The position numbers and the translations under genes were made by a program. A stretch of DNA of 64,000 bases from an uncultured Alistipes sp. GTDB taxonomy: Bacteria > Bacteroidota > Bacteroidia > Bacteroidales > Rikenellaceae. Every line of letters begins with the position of its first letter. Within the stretch, counting starts at the first letter, position 1. The stretch lies in contig CALBQR010000057.1 in the NCBI GenBank assembly GCA_937899895.1, positions 1-64,000 of the forward strand, in the 5' to 3' direction. The notes under the pieces are model-generated. The model had not been told where the DNA came from. It saw nothing but the letters and a program-made list of their open reading frames with translations, and ran no database searches. Below, in pieces: positions 43,206 to 51,098 of this stretch.

Positions 43206-45524
43206 TTACTCGACTTCAATCTCGCCGACGAATAGGAAACCCTTACCACCACCGCCATTGTGCCACTTCGATACAGGGTCGAGTGTAGCAGCCTGCACTC
43301 GCAGATAACGCGCCGCAGTAGGCTCAATGTCGATTGCAAACTTAAAGATTCCATCGGGCTCGCCTTTGGCCTGCGGCTCGATATCGATATGGCCAGCCTC
43401 GGTGAAATTCTCACCATCGTCAGAAGTCTGTACGGTCATCGACATCGGCAGGAATACCCAGGGAGCCTTCTGCGCCAAAGCCGTCATCGACACCTTCGAG
43501 TAGGGTTCCGAGCCCTCCATATCGATCGTAATATCCATATTCTCGAACAGGTAGCCAATCCACGGACCACCGCCGAAATCGGGACCGCCGACACGACCAT
43601 CGACCAATGTCTTCGCGCCCTCGAAGAGATACTTCGCGTGAGGATTACTATTGAGCACTGCGGGGCGAGCCGTAGCCTTGTTGAAGAGAATAGGCACAAC
43701 GCAATTATCCACATCAATACCCTCGCGGAAAACGGCTGCGGTCAGCGTACACTGCTCGGTAATCTTCAATGGCTTGTTATAAACGGCCGACTCGGTCGTA
43801 GGCTCGCTACCATCGAGCGTGTAATAGATAGGCTCGTCGCCAAGCGTTGAGAGCGTTGCCGTAATCGAGCGCGCAACGGTGTCAATATCCGTCTCGGCTG
43901 TAATGCCGAAGATATGGGTAGCATAGTTATATCCCATAACATCATAGATCTCGTGCATACGGAAGGTCGAGATGAAGCGATCCCAATCACGCACGCCCTT
44001 ATCGCACCACTGCACCTCGCTCAATGCCGACAGACGCGGCAGCAACATATAGTAGAGGTGGTCGCGATCAGCGATATACTCGGTCCACATATTAGCCTGC
44101 ACACCGAGAATATGCTTTGCATCCTCCTCGGTCAACTCTTCGGGCAGCTCGTACGAATAGACGCGATCAACGGGCAGGAAACCGCCAATACCAAACGGCT
44201 CGGCCTCCTTATCGGCCGACTGGCAATAGTCGAAATAGAAGTACGACGTGGGGACCATAACGACATCGTGGCCCAACTTTGCAGCCTCGATACCGCCCTC
44301 GTTACCGCGCCACGACATAACCGCAGCATCGGGGCCAATCTGACCTTCGAGAATCTCATCCCAGCCAATTACGCGGCGGCCCTTCGTTGCGAGGAACTCC
44401 TCGATGCGGGTCATCACGTAGCTCTGCAAATAGTGCTCGGCAGTATGTTTGTCATCACCCTTAATACCAAGTTCCTTAATCTTCGCCTGACAGGTCGGGC
44501 AGCTACGCCAACGCACCTTCGGGCACTCATCACCGCCGATATGGATCAATTCCGAGGGGAACATCTCGACAATCTCCGAGAAGACACCCTCCAACAGATC
44601 AAAAATCTTATCGTTACCTGCACAAAGCACCTCATCCGAGATACCCCAACGCGGCCAAACCTCGTACGGGCCACCCGTGCATCCGAGTTCGGGATATGCC
44701 GCCAAAGCTGCCATCATATGACCCGGCAGATCGATTTCGGGAATAATCTCGATAGCATTTGCCGCCGCATACTCAACAACCTCACGAATCTGGTCCTGCG
44801 TATAGAAACCACCATAAGGCACACCGTCATAGTTACCCCACTCCTTGCGGATTACCGTATGCTTACGCATCGAACCCACCTCGGTCAATTCGGGGAACTG
44901 CTTAATCTCCACGCGCCAGCCCTGGTCATCGGTCAAATGCCAATGCAGGCGGTTGAGCTTATGTACAGCCATAATGTCGATATAGGCTTTCACCTCCTCA
45001 ACCGAGAAGAAGTGGCGCGACACGTCAAGGTGCATACCGCGATAGCCAAAGCGGGGCGCATCAGCGATCGACAAGCAGGGCATTGTCCAATCCTCATCGG
45101 CCGCCAACTCCTTGCCATAAACCTCGGCAGGCAGTAGCTGCTTTACGGTCTGGATTGCATATTGGAAGCCAGCAAACTGACTTGCGCGAATCTCTACGCC
45201 CTTGCGTGTAACATCGAGACGATAGCCCTCCTGCTCAACGGTCGTATCGACCACAAAGCGGATACCCTCATTCGGAAGTTCAGCTACGACATTAACCTCG
45301 CGCTGACCGCCTGCCGTCGTATTCAGTTGCTCCGTAAAAAGGGTTACAGCAGCCAATGTACGTTCATCAACCGACTCTTGGCACCATACCTCTGCATCAA
45401 CAATCGAATATCGACCCGACCCTACTTCAACGTGGTTAGGATAGGGAACGAGCGCGATAGGCTCATTCTTGGGTGCGCAAGCCACCGATGCGACTGCCAC
45501 CAATGCGATTAGTAGTTTTTTCAT
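43206..45524 (-). CDS. GH20 beta-N-acetylhexosaminidase (lipoprotein)
   Basis: 772-residue exo-hexosaminidase releasing terminal GlcNAc or GalNAc, exported and lipid-anchored (Cys16 in SVAC). The GH20b domain (about 20-130) precedes the TIM barrel with RGMHLDVSRHFF, HWHLTDDQGWRVEIK and the catalytic pair in HIGGDECPKVRW (Asp-Glu). A C-terminal region (about 535-772) carries a chitobiase-C-like piece and a discoidin-like carbohydrate-binding segment. It lies 9 bases after the alkaline phosphatase gene. Substrate could be host mucin or self glycans. Confidence 0.95.
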   Translation of the reverse strand: MKKLLIALVAVASVACAPKNEPIALVPYPNHVEVGSGRYSIVDAEVWCQESVDERTLAAVTLFTEQLNTTAGGQREVNVVAELPNEGIRFVVDTTVEQEGYRLDVTRKGVEIRASQFAGFQYAIQTVKQLLPAEVYGKELAADEDWTMPCLSIADAPRFGYRGMHLDVSRHFFSVEEVKAYIDIMAVHKLNRLHWHLTDDQGWRVEIKQFPELTEVGSMRKHTVIRKEWGNYDGVPYGGFYTQDQIREVVEYAAANAIEIIPEIDLPGHMMAALAAYPELGCTGGPYEVWPRWGISDEVLCAGNDKIFDLLEGVFSEIVEMFPSELIHIGGDECPKVRWRSCPTCQAKIKELGIKGDDKHTAEHYLQSYVMTRIEEFLATKGRRVIGWDEILEGQIGPDAAVMSWRGNEGGIEAAKLGHDVVMVPTSYFYFDYCQSADKEAEPFGIGGFLPVDRVYSYELPEELTEEDAKHILGVQANMWTEYIADRDHLYYMLLPRLSALSEVQWCDKGVRDWDRFISTFRMHEIYDVMGYNYATHIFGITAETDIDTVARSITATLSTLGDEPIYYTLDGSEPTTESAVYNKPLKITEQCTLTAAVFREGIDVDNCVVPILFNKATARPAVLNSNPHAKYLFEGAKTLVDGRVGGPDFGGGPWIGYLFENMDITIDMEGSEPYSKVSMTALAQKAPWVFLPMSMTVQTSDDGENFTEAGHIDIEPQAKGEPDGIFKFAIDIEPTAARYLRVQAATLDPVSKWHNGGGGKGFLFVGEIEVE

Positions 45525-45533
45525 AGTTTTAGA

Positions 45534-46721
45534 TTATTTCTTCGTTTTCTTTTTACCCGACATCAATCGCTCGATAATTTTAGGCTGATCGGTATTCTTC
45601 ATAATTGAGCCAAATGCCTCGGCTCCCGCACCATAGGCGAAGATAGGCACAACCGTACCCGTATGTCCCTTCGTGCTGAACGAGAGCTTAACAGGGACCT
45701 CCTCGCCTACCTCATACGAACGATAAGCTACGCCCGTGCCGCCCGTCTCGTGGTCAGCCGTTACGACCAACAGCGTTTCGGGGTGCGACTCAACATACTT
45801 TACCAGCATCTGCAACGTGCGATCGAACTCGCGCATCTCCTCGATCATACCCTCCGAGTCGTTATTGTGGCCGTAGCCGTCGATAATCGCACTCTCGATC
45901 ATCAGGAAATAGCCATTGCGATCTGCCGTACGCTCCAATGTACCCAGAGCCTTCTCAACCGCGCGAGTCAGGTACTCGGTCGGATCAGCCGAGGTAGGCT
46001 CCTCGCCATTATCAGCGGCCAACTGCGCTGCCAGACATACCTCTGCACCATCGGCTGCACCAGCCTTCGTATTGCTCGATTTATTGCGGCGATGGACATC
46101 CGACATCGGCAGAATCGACACAAATCGGTCAGCCGTCGAGCGTGCCGTTGCGCCCCAATCCAGATATACATCATAACCGCGATTGATCAACTCGGCCGTC
46201 AAATCGACCGAGTCGGGACGACCTACAAAGACGCTCAAACCCGATCCGATAGCGACATCAATATTGCTCTCGACAAACTGCTCGGCCAAGCGCAGGCTCT
46301 CCTTGCGGCTCTTCACGCCACCATAGAACGCTGCGGGCGTAGCCTCCGTGAGCACCGTATTGACAACGATACCCGTACGCTTACCCATCGCTTGCGCTTT
46401 ACGCAGAACACTTGTGAGTTGATTGCCATCGGGATCGACACCCAAATAGCCATTACGGGTACGTGTTCCCGTTGCCAGAGCCGTACCACCCGCAGGAGAA
46501 TCGGTAACATAGTTATCTGCCGAACAGGTCTCCGACAGGCCAATTACGGGAGCATACTCGAAGCCCGTCTTTTCGTTCTGCGACAGCAACAGAGCCGACA
46601 CCGAGCCAAAGCCCATACCATCGCCGATCAGATAGATCACATTCTTCACACGCGGTTGAGCCGCCGACACGGTCAGGACCAACAGCGCGAAGATTGCTGT
46701 AAGGAAAGTCTGTTTCTTCAT
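45534..46721 (-). CDS. phoA: Alkaline phosphatase
   Basis: 395-residue secreted alkaline phosphatase. A signal peptide (to about residue 21) leads to VIYLIGDGMGFGSV, the first metal Asp, and VTDSPAGGTALATG, where the Ser is the phosphorylated nucleophile. Later TADHETGG supplies the second and third metal sites (His, Asp) and FSTKGHTG the last His. Length is short for E. coli PhoA but typical of this phylum. It lies between the flippase gene (12 bases) and the GH20 gene (9 bases), so the four genes form one operon. Confidence 0.94.
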   Translation of the reverse strand: MKKQTFLTAIFALLVLTVSAAQPRVKNVIYLIGDGMGFGSVSALLLSQNEKTGFEYAPVIGLSETCSADNYVTDSPAGGTALATGTRTRNGYLGVDPDGNQLTSVLRKAQAMGKRTGIVVNTVLTEATPAAFYGGVKSRKESLRLAEQFVESNIDVAIGSGLSVFVGRPDSVDLTAELINRGYDVYLDWGATARSTADRFVSILPMSDVHRRNKSSNTKAGAADGAEVCLAAQLAADNGEEPTSADPTEYLTRAVEKALGTLERTADRNGYFLMIESAIIDGYGHNNDSEGMIEEMREFDRTLQMLVKYVESHPETLLVVTADHETGGTGVAYRSYEVGEEVPVKLSFSTKGHTGTVVPIFAYGAGAEAFGSIMKNTDQPKIIERLMSGKKKTKK

Positions 46722-46733
46722 CGTGTAGTTATT

Positions 46734-48182
46734 TTAGTTTTTGATTTTACCAATCAACCCGCGAGCGATACGCACCATTTCGCGCATACCCTCCAAGCGC
46801 AACAGCCACGCCCCACCTGCATAGATCGCCACACCCGTCGCAACCTCCACTATCAATCGCACCGCAATAGGCCACGCCTGCATCGCGCCACTCAACGCAT
46901 AGACCGCACCGCACATCACCGCCGCAAGAGCCAACGGAGCCAGCAGATCGCACACCACGTGCCACACCGAAACGCTCGTAAAGCGCAACGTCGCACCGAA
47001 ATTGACAACCATCTCGATTGCCGACATTGCAACCAAGCCCCAGGCTACCGCCTCGACGCTCATCGGGATTGTAATAGCGAGCATTGCAGTCATTATCAAC
47101 TTCTTAATCACCTCCAAGCGGAATATGATTCGGCCATTACTGCGAACTTTGAGGATATTGTAAGCGATCATTGCTATCGGTTGGGTGATGCCCGTCAGGC
47201 ACAACGCGCGGAAATAGGGAACGGTCGGTCGCCATTTATCGCCAATCAGTGCGAACATATCGTCGGCCACAGCGATCAGTCCCGCCATCATCGGTATCAT
47301 CACAAAAGCCGTAACCATCAGCACCTGTCGATAGCTCTCGGCAAACTTTCGTTCATCATCGCGGATTGTCGAAAGCGCAGGAAAGGTTACATTTTGCACC
47401 GCTTGAACGGTCGAAGTTACGGGCAGATCCTTCAACTTTTGCGCCTGCGAAAAGTAGCCGAGTTGTTGCAGTGTGTACATACTGCCAATAAACAACGACG
47501 ACACGTTGTTGTAGATACCATTCAGCAGATCGGTCGCCAGCAGTCGTGAGCTGTAAGGGAACATCTCGCGCAGAGGTCGGAGGCTCCAACCGCCCTTCGG
47601 TCGCCAATCGCCCCACCACCATAGCAGCGTCGCCTTAACCACCAACGTCAGCAGTCGCTGGCAGACCAATGCCCACAAGCCACCGCCCAAAACCGCAATT
47701 ACGATCGACACCACGCCCGCCACCAACGACGAGAGGAAGGTTATGGTCGAGAGTTTGCGGAAGGCGAACGTGCGAGTGAGAATCGTATTTTGGATCACAC
47801 ACATCGCATTGACCGGCAGCAGCAGAAAGAGCACCGGCGCAATGCGCGTCATTTCGGGCTGTTCATAGTAGGCCGCTAACGGAAATGACCCCGCCACCAA
47901 CAGAGCATACAGCACCCAAGATACCACAAGGTTGAATCCAAAGACCGAGATATAGTCCTTCTCGGTCGGTTCGGGTTTGCGGATCAGTGCCTGCGAGAAA
48001 CCGCTATCGACAATGAGCAACGACACCGTCGCAAAGACCACCATCACGGCCATCGTGCCGTAATCGTCGGGTACGAGCAGTCCCGCCAGCACAAAGCTGA
48101 CGACCATTTGCAGGAGCATCGAGCCGATCTTCTCGGCCGCGCTCCACGCCACACCGCTCACTACCTTATCTTTGAGTTGCAT
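46734..48182 (-). CDS. Wzx-type polysaccharide flippase (MATE-like)
   Basis: 482-residue inner-membrane protein of the polysaccharide-transport (PST/MOP) superfamily, with an estimated twelve to fourteen hydrophobic helices. The N-terminal KDKVVSGVAWSAAEKIGSMLLQMVV is the family start, followed by LVPDDYGTMAVM. It is expected to flip an undecaprenyl-linked oligosaccharide. No polymerase or other glycosyltransferases lie next to it, so its glycan partner is elsewhere. It starts 15 bases after aroQ. Confidence 0.9.
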   Translation of the reverse strand: MQLKDKVVSGVAWSAAEKIGSMLLQMVVSFVLAGLLVPDDYGTMAVMVVFATVSLLIVDSGFSQALIRKPEPTEKDYISVFGFNLVVSWVLYALLVAGSFPLAAYYEQPEMTRIAPVLFLLLPVNAMCVIQNTILTRTFAFRKLSTITFLSSLVAGVVSIVIAVLGGGLWALVCQRLLTLVVKATLLWWWGDWRPKGGWSLRPLREMFPYSSRLLATDLLNGIYNNVSSLFIGSMYTLQQLGYFSQAQKLKDLPVTSTVQAVQNVTFPALSTIRDDERKFAESYRQVLMVTAFVMIPMMAGLIAVADDMFALIGDKWRPTVPYFRALCLTGITQPIAMIAYNILKVRSNGRIIFRLEVIKKLIMTAMLAITIPMSVEAVAWGLVAMSAIEMVVNFGATLRFTSVSVWHVVCDLLAPLALAAVMCGAVYALSGAMQAWPIAVRLIVEVATGVAIYAGGAWLLRLEGMREMVRIARGLIGKIKN

Positions 48183-48197
48183 CGTGCTTTGCGGTTT

Positions 48198-48632
48198 TTA
48201 CATTTGCGACGTTTGGCGTGCTCCGAGAGCCAACATTCCGAGGCGATACGAATCCAGCCCGAAGCCCATTATCGAGCCAATGGCGCGCGGTGCGATGAGC
48301 GACACGTGGCGGAACTCCTCACGCGCCAAAATCGACGAGATATGCACCTCAACCACAGGGGTCGAAACCGCACCCACCGCGTCAGCCAACGCAACAGCCG
48401 TATGGGTATAGCCACCTGCATTGAGTACCACACCGTCGTAGCGACCGATTGATTGATGGAGTTGGTCGATCAGTTCGCCCTCGATATTCGACTGGAAATA
48501 GTCCACCTCGCACTCCGAGAATGCCGCACGCAAGCGCTCGATAAACTCCTCGAAGGTTTCGGTGCCGTAGATATCGGTATCGCGATGACCCTGCAAATTG
48601 AGATTGGGGCCGTTGAGAATCAGGATTTTCAT
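48198..48632 (-). CDS. aroQ: Type II 3-dehydroquinate dehydratase
   Basis: Third step of the shikimate pathway, dehydrating 3-dehydroquinate; dodecameric in the family. 144 residues. NGPNLNLQGHRDTDIYG includes the flexible-lid Arg17 and the catalytic Tyr22. VLNAGGYTHTAVALADAV and VEVHISSILAREEFRH (catalytic His near 101) follow, then SIMGFGLDSYRLG. It opens a four-gene operon whose other members act on envelope glycans or phosphate esters; a metabolic link is not apparent. Confidence 0.97.
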   Translation of the reverse strand: MKILILNGPNLNLQGHRDTDIYGTETFEEFIERLRAAFSECEVDYFQSNIEGELIDQLHQSIGRYDGVVLNAGGYTHTAVALADAVGAVSTPVVEVHISSILAREEFRHVSLIAPRAIGSIMGFGLDSYRLGMLALGARQTSQM

Positions 48633-48654
48633 TTTTCGTATATTTATATTTTTG

Positions 48655-48687
48655 CAAAGATAACAAAAAATATGATTCTTAATTCAA
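48655..48687 (-). promoter_or_regulatory. Promoter of the aroQ-flippase-phoA-GH20 operon
   Basis: On the minus strand TTG (48687-48685), 22 bases, then a perfect TATCTTTG (48662-48655), 22 bases before the aroQ ATG. Confidence 0.65.
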
Positions 48688-48740
48688 GTTTTAGAGATTA
48701 AGATTCAATCTATTCGAAATCTTTGATTTCGTTATCATCG

Positions 48741-48803
48741 CACGCGGTGGCGTGGGGCGGCACGACTCAAAGTCGCGGGTAGTCGCGAGTACCATCGTGT
48801 GTA
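48741..48803 (+). repeat. Structured repeat, degenerate copy
   Basis: CACGCGGTGGCGTGGGGCGG (48741-48760) is identical to the left half of the copy at 62417. The inner stem CGACT/AGTCG and GGG follow. The right outer arm (ACCATCGTGT) is altered, and about 10 extra bases (AGTCGCGAGT) are inserted. Confidence 0.7.
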
Positions 48804-48841
48804 TCAAAAATGGCGATTTTGCCATTTCACTTTGAACAAAC

Positions 48842-48874
48842 AAAAAGTCGCACCCCGAAGCGAGCGCGACCTTT
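48842..48874 (-). terminator. Terminator of the small barrel-protein gene
   Basis: Stem AAAGGTCGC with GCGACTTT (one bulge) read on the minus strand, then TTTTTGTTTG. Confidence 0.65.
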
Positions 48875-48885
48875 GCATTTTGTTT

Positions 48886-49440
48886 TTAGAATGTAAATCC
48901 GAGTTTGAGGTGGGGCGAGCCACACTCACCCAATATGCCCCACACTCCGACCGAAAGGTCCAACGAGAGCCGTTTGTAGAGTCGGATTGCCATACCAAGA
49001 TCGCCATTAGCATAAACTCCTACACGGCTTCTGCCCCTGCACGAATCAACATTGTAGCTCGTCCAAAAGCCCGCTCCCAAATCACCCGATACGAAGAAAT
49101 TGACCTTCATCTTCTTGCTGGGCACCAGATACTTACAGCGAATATAACCTATTTTCAGTTGCAAACTCGGTGTGCTTTTGTCTGGCTCGGCATCGTTATT
49201 GCCAAAGTCGTGGACCGCATACTTAAAACCTGCTCCCACAAAACCATTCGCCCGACGACCGAGTGCCACGCCGTGTGTCGTTTCAAAAGCATAAGATCCA
49301 CCGATAAATGGGAAAACAAATGCACTCGCCGCAATATCACCACGATATGGAGCACGTCGTGCAACCTTGACTGAATCACTCTGCGCACTTGCCGAGAGTG
49401 CCAAAAGCGCAAAAAGCAGCGAAAATAGAATCCGTTTCAT
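48886..49440 (-). CDS. Small outer-membrane beta-barrel protein
   Basis: 184-residue exported protein. Signal peptide MKRILFSLLFALLALSASAQ. The mature part is a run of alternating amphipathic strands (GDIAASAFVFPFIGGSYAFE, GVALGRRANGFVGAGFKYAV, KMKVNFFVSGDLGAGFW) ending in LKLGFTF, an aromatic C-terminus for BAM. It resembles eight-stranded OmpW/PorT-like barrels but I recognise no specific family. It stands alone. Confidence 0.75.
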   Translation of the reverse strand: MKRILFSLLFALLALSASAQSDSVKVARRAPYRGDIAASAFVFPFIGGSYAFETTHGVALGRRANGFVGAGFKYAVHDFGNNDAEPDKSTPSLQLKIGYIRCKYLVPSKKMKVNFFVSGDLGAGFWTSYNVDSCRGRSRVGVYANGDLGMAIRLYKRLSLDLSVGVWGILGECGSPHLKLGFTF

Positions 49441-49527
49441 AATCGTCGAAAGTTTGGGGTTTTATCTATTAGACGCAAAATTAATCGATTTCGTTGCACG
49501 TCCGACCGAAAATTTGTGAAAATTTTG

Positions 49528-49535
49528 TAAATTTG
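49528..49535 (+). promoter_or_regulatory. -7 promoter box of the phosphoesterase gene
   Basis: Perfect TAAATTTG, 29 bases before the ATG at 49565; no clear -33 box. Confidence 0.5.
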
Positions 49536-49564
49536 TCTTCAAAGAATCTAAAAACAATCCGAAA

Positions 49565-50833
49565 ATGAAACGAATAATCTCTACTCTTGTGGCGATTTTC
49601 GCCATCAGCTCTCTTGCGGCGCAGCTGCCTGCAAGTCCATTTACGGTCGTGGCTTGTCCCGATCAGGATACCCGCAACAGCATTAATATCAGTTGGGGCG
49701 TTGACACCCTGTCTGATGCCACATCGGTGCGCTACACCCGTGCCAACGACACCTCGTGGAAACGTGCCCGCGTGGTCGAGGCCGCGACGTATCTCTGCAC
49801 CACATACGACGGCATTTCGTCGAAAACACCTCAGGGTAAGACCGTTAATGAGCAGGCGCGATTCACAAAGTGCGAGGCTACGCTCGGTGGTTTGCGACCG
49901 AATACCGACTATATGTACTCGATCGGCGCGGGCGACAAGTGGAGCGAGCCGCGTTACTTCCGCACCTCGGGAGCGAAGGAGTGGAGTGCCTGCGTGATTG
50001 CCGATTTCCACGCCTACACCCCGCTGCCCCACCGTGTCGATGCGGCAATGGCGATGATCAACACGGTTGAGAAACACGATCCCTCGATTGATTGGGTGCT
50101 GCACCTCGGCGACATCACCGCTTGGGGCGGCAGCTACTCGTTCTGGTCGGATCTCTATACACGCAAACCCTTCCACGACTATATGTGGGCGGGCGTAAAT
50201 GGCAACCACGACAATATGACCCGCGTGAATGGCCAGTCGAACGCCTTTATCCGCGATGCGAATTTCTATCCGCGCAATGGTTATGGCAACGAAATGGGCG
50301 TTTGCTACTACTTCTATTACGGCGACGCGCTGTTCATTATGCTCAACAACGAGGTGATGCGCAAAGATGAAGGTTTGGCCGAGGCACAGGCGTGGGTGCG
50401 CAAGGTGGTTGAGCAGAACAAGGCTCGCTACGTGATCGTATGTGAGCACTATCAGTGGTTCTTCGGACACGACGGACGCGACTCGCAGTATGGTCGTTGG
50501 TGTGAGCTGTTCGATGAGTTGGGCGTTGATCTCGCGCTGGCGGGCAACAACCATATTTACGTGCGCACGGCTCCCCTCTACGAAGGCAAGGCAACCGACG
50601 GCAAGCGCGGAACGGTCTATGTTCAGTTGCCCTCATCGGACAACGAGCGTGGTCAGGCGATCAAAGAGATGCCCCAGCAGAATGAGGATAAGATTCGCCA
50701 CACGTGGTACGAAGGTCCGCAAACCGTTGGTGCTATTCACCTCGCCGCCGACAAAAAGCATTTGGTACTGACGTTGCTCGATCGCAATGGCAACGAGATT
50801 GACAAGTGTGAGGTGCTTGCGAAGAAGAAGTAA
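49565..50833 (+). CDS. Secreted metallophosphoesterase with N-terminal Ig/FN3-like domain
   Basis: 422-residue exported calcineurin-like phosphoesterase. The signal peptide ends near SLAAQ. An N-terminal beta-sandwich (about 25-135, ending LRPNTDYMYSIGAGDKWSEPRYFRT) is the layout of purple-acid-phosphatase-like proteins. The metal motifs are DFHAY, HLGDITAWGGS, GNHD, CEHYQW and AGNNHIYVR. The last replaces the usual GHxH by GNNH, so one metal-site residue differs. Substrate unknown. It is monocistronic with its own terminator. Confidence 0.88.
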   Translation: MKRIISTLVAIFAISSLAAQLPASPFTVVACPDQDTRNSINISWGVDTLSDATSVRYTRANDTSWKRARVVEAATYLCTTYDGISSKTPQGKTVNEQARFTKCEATLGGLRPNTDYMYSIGAGDKWSEPRYFRTSGAKEWSACVIADFHAYTPLPHRVDAAMAMINTVEKHDPSIDWVLHLGDITAWGGSYSFWSDLYTRKPFHDYMWAGVNGNHDNMTRVNGQSNAFIRDANFYPRNGYGNEMGVCYYFYYGDALFIMLNNEVMRKDEGLAEAQAWVRKVVEQNKARYVIVCEHYQWFFGHDGRDSQYGRWCELFDELGVDLALAGNNHIYVRTAPLYEGKATDGKRGTVYVQLPSSDNERGQAIKEMPQQNEDKIRHTWYEGPQTVGAIHLAADKKHLVLTLLDRNGNEIDKCEVLAKKK

Positions 50834-50836
50834 GTT

Positions 50837-50902
50837 GAAGATTCACAATTCGCAGTTCGCAATTCATAATTCACAATTCGCAGTTCGCAATTCATAATTC
50901 GC
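50837..50902. repeat. attcacaatt-type tandem repeat, 28-bp unit
   Basis: The 28-bp unit ATTCACAATTCGCAGTTCGC plus AATTCATA (50841-50868) is repeated exactly at 50869-50896 and begins a third time. Similar short AT-rich strings lie at 700-731, 819-843, 55319-55339 and 62494-62530. Confidence 0.85.
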
Positions 50903-50936
50903 AAAAAGCCGCGCTCCGAAGAGTGCGGCTTTTTTA
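50903..50936 (+). terminator. Terminator of the phosphoesterase gene
   Basis: Stem AAAAAGCCGC (50903-50912) with GCGGCTTTTT (50925-50934), with an inner CTC/GAG stem. Confidence 0.9.
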
Positions 50937-50970
50937 CATCTCCAAAATAGGCAAAATCTATGATTTTGAC

Positions 50971-51021
50971 ACATACTCGTGGGTTCGCCCTTTGGGCGAC
51001 CGCCCCAGCCCACGAGTATGC
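50971..51021 (-). repeat. Structured intergenic repeat (two stems around TGGGGCGG)
   Basis: Outer stem CATACTCGTGGG (50972-50983) pairs perfectly with CCCACGAGTATG (51009-51020). Inside, TCGCCC (50985-50990) pairs with GGGCGA (50994-50999) around a TTT loop. The remaining strand, read on the minus strand, is CTGGGGCGG. The copy at 62417 has the same architecture and a different outer stem. Confidence 0.85.
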
Positions 51022-51039
51022 GCACATTCAGCAATCAAA

Positions 51040-51075
51040 CAAAAAGGTCGCCCCTCATTATCGAAAGGCGACCTT
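51040..51075 (-). terminator. Terminator of the GIN-domain gene
   Basis: Stem AAGGTCGCC (51044-51052) with GGCGACCTT (51067-51075), followed on the minus strand by TTTTTGTTTG. Confidence 0.85.
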
Positions 51076-51098
51076 CGGTGTAAAGTTATCAGAGAGTG

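Noticed and set aside
48799..49374. 191-codon plus-strand frame opposite the small barrel gene
   Set aside because: Antisense of a gene with signal peptide, beta strands and an aromatic C-terminus; the minus-strand gene explains the region.
50737..51027. 96-codon minus-strand frame with SWAGAVAQRANPRV
   Set aside because: It is the translation of the structured repeat (50971-51021) and the attcacaatt repeats, not a protein gene.
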